Of a stretch of DNA of 10,308 nt, positions 6,322 to 10,308 are shown in pieces. The stretch comes from an uncultured Clostridia bacterium (GTDB lineage Bacteria; Bacillota; Clostridia; Lachnospirales; Anaerotignaceae): assembly GCA_937888765.1 (NCBI GenBank), contig CALASU010000202.1, positions 1 through 10,308 of the forward strand, written 5' to 3'. A model generated the notes under the pieces. That model searched no databases and was not told the origin of the DNA. It worked only from the letters and a program-made list of their open reading frames with translations. Numbering within the stretch: position 1 is the stretch's first letter; the number at the start of each line of letters is the position of its first letter. The position numbers and the translations under genes were made by a program.

Positions 6322-7377
6322 TCAAATACCACAATATTGAATAAGTGCATTAATACGTTTTAGACGCTGCCCTTTTGATCGCGTATTAGATTGCATACTC
6401 TCACGGTATGCTTTGACATTATTTACAAGTTCGTCAGAATTTCTTAAACAGTCATAAAAATCGTTAAGTTTAGGAGCTATAAAAGTAGTATCAATTTCTT
6501 TATTTATACAATAATATGATAAAGCAAAAAGCGCATAAAAGTGACTGACACCATTAATCTTATATTTTTCAAAATCAATATTTAATTCATTGAGATATCG
6601 GGTTGTTTTGATGAAAATATCTTTAATATTTGATTTTTTTTCTTCATCCAATTCCATAGCCCACTTTTTATAATATTCATCTAGTGTTTCCTTTTTCGAA
6701 GCATCCATTGGGGATTCTTCAAGAAGAAAGAAAATTAATTCAGAAACAAATTCTGCATCCTGCATACGATTAACTTTTATTTTCCCCAAATTATCCCAGT
6801 TAAGCTCTTCAACTAGTTCTTCTACTAGCTTAATAAGCTCCGTATTATAATATTTAGCCTTCCGCAACTCTTGTGATTCAAGAGGTTCTCCATTTCGATT
6901 AAGTCGATCAAAAACATTGTTAATTATATCAATATCACCAGTTTCAATATATTCAACAGATAAAATATATCTCCAAAATTGCATTTTAAATTCTTGAAGG
7001 CTTTTATCTAAGTCTTCAAATTTTTTTCCATTTAAGCGGCTATCACCGAATGCACCCACATCATAATCTGAGGGAAGTTCAATTTCGTTATTAATAAATC
7101 TTAAAATTGCATTTAAGAGTTGCTTGCCATCAATAACATTATACTTAGTAGCACCGGTTGCGGAATCAATTATTTGATGTAAAAAGATAGGTGGCATTGG
7201 ATAATTTTTAAGAATAGAATCAATCAAAAATGATTGCTTATCCTCTGACCAAACATCCCCTCTACGTTGATATTCAGGATCAAAATCATACTTTTTTAAC
7301 TGATAACGTTCATAAAACTCTGAAATTGTGATTTTAGTAGATTCACGATTCAACTTTGCATAACTCGACTTAGACAT
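6322..7377 (-). CDS. DUF262 (ParB/GmrS-N-like) protein, likely defence partner
   Basis: A 351-residue protein with the DUF262 fold, the ParB/Srx-like nucleotide-binding domain found in GmrSD type IV restriction enzymes, BrxU and SspE-type nucleases. Visible motifs are DPEYQRRGDVW (33-43), YPMPPIFL (59-66), VIDGKQLLNAI (81-91) and FDRLNRNGEPLESQELRKA (156-174). The 81-91 motif differs from the usual DGQQR: R is replaced by L (D83-G84-K85-Q86-L87), so NTP hydrolysis may be altered. The C-terminal half is helical and charged, with no HNH nuclease motif as in GmrD-type fusions, so it would act as a sensor or regulator. GGAGG (complement of 7386-7390) lies eight bases before ATG. Its first eight bases, ATGTCTAA, overlap the stop of the SIR2-like gene, so the two are made together. 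Specific function unknown. Confidence 0.85.
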   Translation of the reverse strand: MSKSSYAKLNRESTKITISEFYERYQLKKYDFDPEYQRRGDVWSEDKQSFLIDSILKNYPMPPIFLHQIIDSATGATKYNVIDGKQLLNAILRFINNEIELPSDYDVGAFGDSRLNGKKFEDLDKSLQEFKMQFWRYILSVEYIETGDIDIINNVFDRLNRNGEPLESQELRKAKYYNTELIKLVEELVEELNWDNLGKIKVNRMQDAEFVSELIFFLLEESPMDASKKETLDEYYKKWAMELDEEKKSNIKDIFIKTTRYLNELNIDFEKYKINGVSHFYALFALSYYCINKEIDTTFIAPKLNDFYDCLRNSDELVNNVKAYRESMQSNTRSKGQRLKRINALIQYCGI

Positions 7378-8398
7378 TAATTAAACCTCCGATCCATTCA
7401 GATGCAGAATATGTAATGTGTTTTGGTAAAACACAAGTGAGGACTGCACTAAGTGCTTTGGGTGGATATGGATTAACCATATAGGTATCAATATTTTTTG
7501 CACTAATTTTTGCGAGTAATGTATCAATTTCCTTTCTATCTACATGCCAATATGAAAGTCCAGAAATAATGCATTTATCATTTTCCGAGATATCAGCAAC
7601 AAGGGTATCTACTAAACTTCGCAACTCATTCGCCCATTTATAAGTCAAACGAGAAGAATCTCCAGCAGGCGGGATTAGTGCATTGACCAAATAGTTTTTT
7701 TCCAACTCAGTATATTTAACTGAAAAATCACAGAGAGAAGCTTCATACATGTCAGTGCTTTTTCTAATCGAAAACATTGAAGAATCATTACTTTTAGTGT
7801 GTGCAAAACTAATAGATCCATGAGGTTTCAGTAAAACAATCTTCTGCTTATCATCTTCTAAACCACCTACACTAAAAGGAATATATTTAAGTTTAAGTAA
7901 CCACTCCAAAAAAATATCATAGTTATATGTTATGATAATAATCTTTTCGTATTCAGTGCTAGTATATGCATTTTGAATTAACTTGAGCCATCCCCAATTT
8001 TCTAATTTAACAGATAATAAGTCGCGATCCTCCACTTGATTGTTGTATTGAATAAAAAGGTGTTTCAAATATACAACAAGTTCATAATATGCAGACAAAT
8101 ATATATTATCTTCTTGCGGAATAGAATCGATACTACTTAGCATATTTGCACAAGTAATAATATCTTCAATTAACTCTGTTGCAGCAATCTTATCCATATT
8201 GGGTCTTGCACCAAGGTTCCAAAGGCTGGGGCAATGTTTATAAGATAAAAAGCCTCGTTCATTGTTTCCATCAGGCCAAATAACAGTATCCCCTTTTGAA
8301 AAAAGGTTCGATAAGTCGATGTTGCTTTTCTCTTTATCAAGATGATTCAGTAAATCCATCGTTAAGCCATTCCCAAGAATTAGTATAAGTTTCTTCAT
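7370..8398 (-). CDS. SIR2-like protein, probable NAD-consuming defence effector
   Basis: A 342-residue protein with divergent SIR2-fold signatures: ILGNGLT (7-13) for the nucleotide loop, ITYNYDIFLEWL (156-167, T-x-N-x-D), LKPHGSI (190-196) with candidate catalytic H193, ISGLSYWHVDR (278-288), and VNP at 308-310. Standalone SIR2-like proteins in Thoeris, DSR, SIR2-HerA and short-Argonaute systems cleave NAD+ to abort infection; the same role is inferred here. The classical sirtuin zinc Cys tetrad is absent, as in those effectors. The start is ATG 8398 because GGAG lies eight bases upstream; an in-frame GTG at 8407 falls inside that site. It is the first gene of a two-gene unit with the DUF262 protein, whose start it overlaps by eight bases. 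A strong promoter lies about 85 bp upstream. I do not recognise the pair as a named system. Confidence 0.85.
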   Translation of the reverse strand: MKKLILILGNGLTMDLLNHLDKEKSNIDLSNLFSKGDTVIWPDGNNERGFLSYKHCPSLWNLGARPNMDKIAATELIEDIITCANMLSSIDSIPQEDNIYLSAYYELVVYLKHLFIQYNNQVEDRDLLSVKLENWGWLKLIQNAYTSTEYEKIIIITYNYDIFLEWLLKLKYIPFSVGGLEDDKQKIVLLKPHGSISFAHTKSNDSSMFSIRKSTDMYEASLCDFSVKYTELEKNYLVNALIPPAGDSSRLTYKWANELRSLVDTLVADISENDKCIISGLSYWHVDRKEIDTLLAKISAKNIDTYMVNPYPPKALSAVLTCVLPKHITYSASEWIGGLINV

Positions 8399-8482
8399 TT
8401 GTTTCACTCCAGAAAAACTATTTCTATCTAATTTTATAAATAGAATAAATGCCCAAAAGTAATTTTAAAATAATCTTTATAT

Positions 8483-8511
8483 ATTATAACAAAAGTATGT
8501 ATATTCATCAA
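8483..8511 (-). promoter_or_regulatory. Promoter of the SIR2-DUF262 operon
   Basis: On the - strand: TTGATG (8511-8506), 17 bases, TATAAT (8488-8483). The -10 is perfect and the spacing ideal. The untranslated leader would be about 75-80 bases, AT-rich, with no obvious structure. Confidence 0.75.
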
Positions 8512-8536
8512 CACATTGACTTCTAGATTTGTAATT

Positions 8537-8568
8537 ATTGCTTATCTGTTACATAATTCATAAGCAAT
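8537..8568. promoter_or_regulatory. 9-bp inverted repeat upstream of the SIR2 promoter
   Basis: ATTGCTTAT (8537-8545) and ATAAGCAAT (8560-8568), a perfect inverted repeat with a 14-base centre. It ends 26 bp upstream of the -35 box of the SIR2-DUF262 promoter and lies 15 bp before the -35 box of the divergent ncRNA promoter. A shared regulator binding site is possible. Confidence 0.4.
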
Positions 8569-8582
8569 TAATACAGAGTGTC

Positions 8583-8611
8583 TTGAAACATGATAACTGA
8601 TAGTATATAAT
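8583..8611 (+). promoter_or_regulatory. Near-consensus promoter of the candidate ncRNA
   Basis: TTGAAA (8583-8588), 17 bases, TATAAT (8606-8611), on the + strand. The predicted start is at 8618-8621. No start codon with a ribosome binding site lies between here and the terminator at 8764-8796, so the transcript would be a short RNA convergent with the HEPN gene. Confidence 0.7.
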
Positions 8612-8618
8612 ATTATTT

Positions 8619-8796
8619 TTGTGTTGCCAGTTTAGTCACTATAATAAAGGCAAAGGGCAAAGTCCTGAAAATCGACTTTGCCCTTCATAACTCATTTCAT
8701 TATTTTACATCAATTTTTTCGCTTTACACAAACTTTGAAAATCTCTCTAGTATTAACAAAAGTATCGCACCTGCAGTTTAGCGGGTGCGATTTTTC
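8619..8796 (+). ncRNA. Candidate ~175-nt ncRNA beside the AbiF-like HEPN gene
   Basis: The unit runs from a near-consensus promoter (8583-8611) to a hairpin plus T5 terminator (8764-8796). Inside is a perfect 12-bp hairpin, 8653-8664 with 8674-8685 (AAGGGCAAAGTC / GACTTTGCCCTT, nine-base loop), preceded by a possible 5-bp stem 8624-8628 / 8649-8653. There is no ATG in any + frame until 8797. A conserved abiF RNA motif is known next to genes for Abi_2/AbiF proteins, and AbiF proteins with adjacent ncRNA have been described as RNA toxin-antitoxin pairs related to the ancestry of Cas13. This RNA lies next to such a gene, in convergent orientation, ending at its stop codon. I cannot confirm membership in the described motif by eye. 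An untranslated leader reading into antisense of the HEPN gene is the alternative. Confidence 0.6.
8764..8796. terminator. Bidirectional terminator between ncRNA and HEPN gene
   Basis: Stem ATCGCACCTGC (8764-8774) with GCGGGTGCGAT (8781-8791), 11 pairs including one G-T, and a six-base loop. TTTTT follows on the + strand (8791-8795), making a good terminator for the ncRNA. Read on the - strand the stem is followed by ACTTTTG, so it can also end the HEPN gene transcript, whose stop is at 8799. Confidence 0.8.
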
Positions 8797-8798
8797 TA

Positions 8799-10175
8799 TT
8801 ACTTATATTCACTTTCAAACAATTCCCATACAGAAAAAGCCTCTTGTGCAATTTCATCATAAGGCGGTGCTGTTACGCCTAAAGTTGTATTTCCCATATC
8901 AGAAAGTCTTAACTTGCATAGATTTACTCTGCCTATTTGTTTCCTTATATCTTCGTCCTTGCCAAGAAACCATGTTGCTTCAGCCATAAATAATTCAAAA
9001 CTCATTCTCTCTATTTTTTCAATTATGTAGAAGTAAATATAATTAATCTCTATCCAAGCTTTACGAAGTGGATTTCCATATAAAGTATTTACTATTTGTT
9101 TTGAATAATCTCCAATCCCCATTCTCTCCCACTTTTTCTTTAGCAAATCATACAGTATCCAATTTTCTACACTACATCTTCCTTCAACGTTATCAAATTC
9201 CAAGTCCCAATTTCCATTATAATCAGGATCCATAAATGCAGGTAAGATTGACCGCCCATGAGCTGCTGCATTCCTTATGGCACACAGATCACTAATAAAT
9301 CCTATGCATTCTTTCATTTTTTGCAAAACATCTGGAATGTTATTTTTCTTAGAATAAACATCATAGAAAATAGTTATAAGCTCTGACAGCTCATTTAGCT
9401 CTAATTGTTCCATAAAATCCAACAATGGAACTGCCTTCTCATCCGTTAAGTAGTCAAACTCATCTGATGTAATTCTATATCTTCTTTTATCTCTCGCACG
9501 CTTAATCAATTTCGTAATTTTAGGTTTCTTGGATGCCCATTCTAATATTACTTCTGCTCCCACATCTTGTCCGTCATCAGAAATCCTTATTCTGTTGAAA
9601 TATGTTTTATAAGCATTTTCTATGCCTGTAATCCATGACAAAATATTTTTTCTAAACTCAATATCTATTCTATCTATTACAAAAAGCAAACCAATTTTAA
9701 ACTTAGCATTAATATTCTCGTAATCAATATGCTTTCCATCTTGCATTTTAATAGTTTCTTTTTGAGTAAATATTCCCGGAGATAAGTATTCTAACATCCT
9801 CGGCTGAAAATTCTCACATTCAAGCCAATCAGCAAACTTCTTATCATCTAATACAGGATAATAGAAATTGTATTCACCTAACCTTTTTCTAATATTTTGA
9901 ATGGCATTATTCTCAATAATTCGTTCTTGATATTTCCATTCATTTCCTATAAAACTAATATTAGTGGCTTCCTTAATATCTCTGTCTCTTACTCCTTGAC
10001 TTTGGCTTAAAGTAAACTCAATCTCCTCTGTGTATTTGATATATTGTTTTCCGTCTTTTTCTTCCAACATATAGTTTTCTATTCTAAATGGTATCCATTC
10101 ATTTTCAACTTTGAATGCGTTTGTATTAATTATTCCGTAATTATTCTTCAAATCAAGTATTCTTCCTCTAGGCAT
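8799..10175 (-). CDS. Abi_2 (AbiD/AbiF-type) HEPN protein with N-terminal cold-shock-like domain
   Basis: A 458-residue protein. Residues about 1-75 look like a cold-shock/OB fold: GRILDLKNNYGIIN (4-17), EWIPFRIENY (26-35), then EIEFTLSQSQGVRDRDIKEA (51-70) in place of the usual VxFxx..GxxA strand. Residues about 85-420 read as an Abi_2 domain: IENNAIQNIRKRL, IEFRKNILSWITGIENAYK (172-190), and the HEPN RNase motif RNAAAH (R301-H306) in CAIRNAAAHGRSI. HEPN proteins of this type cleave RNA, often in abortive phage infection, and AbiF relatives are linked to ncRNA partners and Cas13 ancestry. The cold-shock-like domain could hold the RNA. AAAGGAGAGG (complement of 10183-10192) lies seven bases before ATG. 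The gene is single, outermost in the cargo, and convergent with the candidate ncRNA. RNase activity and defence role are inferred. Confidence 0.82.
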   Translation of the reverse strand: MPRGRILDLKNNYGIINTNAFKVENEWIPFRIENYMLEEKDGKQYIKYTEEIEFTLSQSQGVRDRDIKEATNISFIGNEWKYQERIIENNAIQNIRKRLGEYNFYYPVLDDKKFADWLECENFQPRMLEYLSPGIFTQKETIKMQDGKHIDYENINAKFKIGLLFVIDRIDIEFRKNILSWITGIENAYKTYFNRIRISDDGQDVGAEVILEWASKKPKITKLIKRARDKRRYRITSDEFDYLTDEKAVPLLDFMEQLELNELSELITIFYDVYSKKNNIPDVLQKMKECIGFISDLCAIRNAAAHGRSILPAFMDPDYNGNWDLEFDNVEGRCSVENWILYDLLKKKWERMGIGDYSKQIVNTLYGNPLRKAWIEINYIYFYIIEKIERMSFELFMAEATWFLGKDEDIRKQIGRVNLCKLRLSDMGNTTLGVTAPPYDEIAQEAFSVWELFESEYK

Positions 10176-10239
10176 ATCTTTTCCTCTCCTTTACAACAGC
10201 ATTTCTGCTTCCTAACGAATGGGCGTTTACCCTAATTTA

Positions 10240-10267
10240 ATAATATTTTCTTACGGTTAATTGTAAA
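10240..10267 (-). promoter_or_regulatory. Promoter of the HEPN gene, reaching into the terminal repeat
   Basis: On the - strand: TTTACA (10267-10262), 16 bases, TATTAT (10245-10240). The -35 box lies inside the right terminal repeat, so TnsB binding at the end could repress cargo expression. The leader to ATG 10175 is about 60 bases and contains AGCA-GAAA-TGCT just before the ribosome binding site. The left repeat has the same TTTACA but no well-spaced -10. Confidence 0.5.
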
Positions 10268-10308
10268 ATGAAATTGAACAACTGAAAAAAGAAAGATCCA
10301 TAGGACCT
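10256..10308 (-). repeat. Right terminal inverted repeat of the element
   Basis: Its reverse complement aligns without gaps to 1-53 (50 of 53 identical). The inner boundary is the GGTTAATTGTAAAATG segment. Together with the left copy it delimits the whole element, and the cargo HEPN promoter begins in it. Confidence 0.85.

Noticed and set aside
8619..8796. Type III toxin-antitoxin RNA of the ToxI kind
   Set aside because: There are no tandem direct repeats of the ToxI type in the interval, and the neighbour is a HEPN Abi_2 protein, not a ToxN/AbiQ-like nuclease.
8678..8989. A + strand frame overlapping the ncRNA end and the HEPN gene
   Set aside because: Its ATG-less start region and second half are antisense to the well-supported HEPN coding sequence, and the terminator at 8764-8796 interrupts it.

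Overview
This is AT-rich DNA with strong AGGAGG-type ribosome binding sites and near-consensus TTGxxx-N17-TATAAT promoters, so a Firmicutes host, probably a clostridial or Lachnospiraceae-like gut anaerobe, is the best guess. The window is bounded almost exactly by a 53-bp imperfect terminal inverted repeat (1-53 and 10256-10308, 50/53 identical). It therefore reads as one complete 10.3-kb mobile element: a Tn7-like transposon carrying defence-type cargo.

Left part (1-1345). Inside the left repeat lies one unrecognised basic 149-residue gene (90-539). About 800 bp without a convincing protein gene follows but is rich in structure. It holds an 18-bp-stem palindrome (563-609), a small-RNA-like unit made of promoter, hairpin and rho-independent terminator (755-908), a 36-bp inverted repeat whose first arm lies in that RNA and whose second arm lies in the tns leader (802-837 / 1038-1073), and a dense array of TTTTGGGAA half-sites just upstream of tnsA (1092-1310).

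Transposition module (1346-6197, + strand). The overlapping, translationally coupled genes are tnsA (interrupted by an in-frame amber codon), tnsB (DDE transposase), tnsC (AAA+ regulator) and a long tniQ/tnsD-type target selector. There is no tnsE and no cas gene. If the amber codon is not suppressed, the element would cut with TnsB only, and transposition would be expected to go through cointegrates instead of clean cut-and-paste.

Cargo module (6322-10175, - strand, convergent with tns). A two-gene operon encodes a SIR2-like protein (likely NAD-cleaving) and a DUF262 (ParB/GmrS-type) protein, with its own strong promoter and an 8-bp overlap. Beyond it lies an Abi_2/AbiD-F-type HEPN protein with an N-terminal cold-shock-like OB fold. 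Between these two units, on the + strand and convergent with the HEPN gene, is a compact transcription unit with a near-consensus promoter, a perfect 12-bp hairpin, a terminator and no ATG: a candidate non-coding RNA. A HEPN AbiF-like protein beside a small structured RNA suggests an RNA toxin-antitoxin-like defence unit. This and the SIR2-DUF262 pair are the most interesting content of the window. All functional statements rest on motif reading by eye, without database search.
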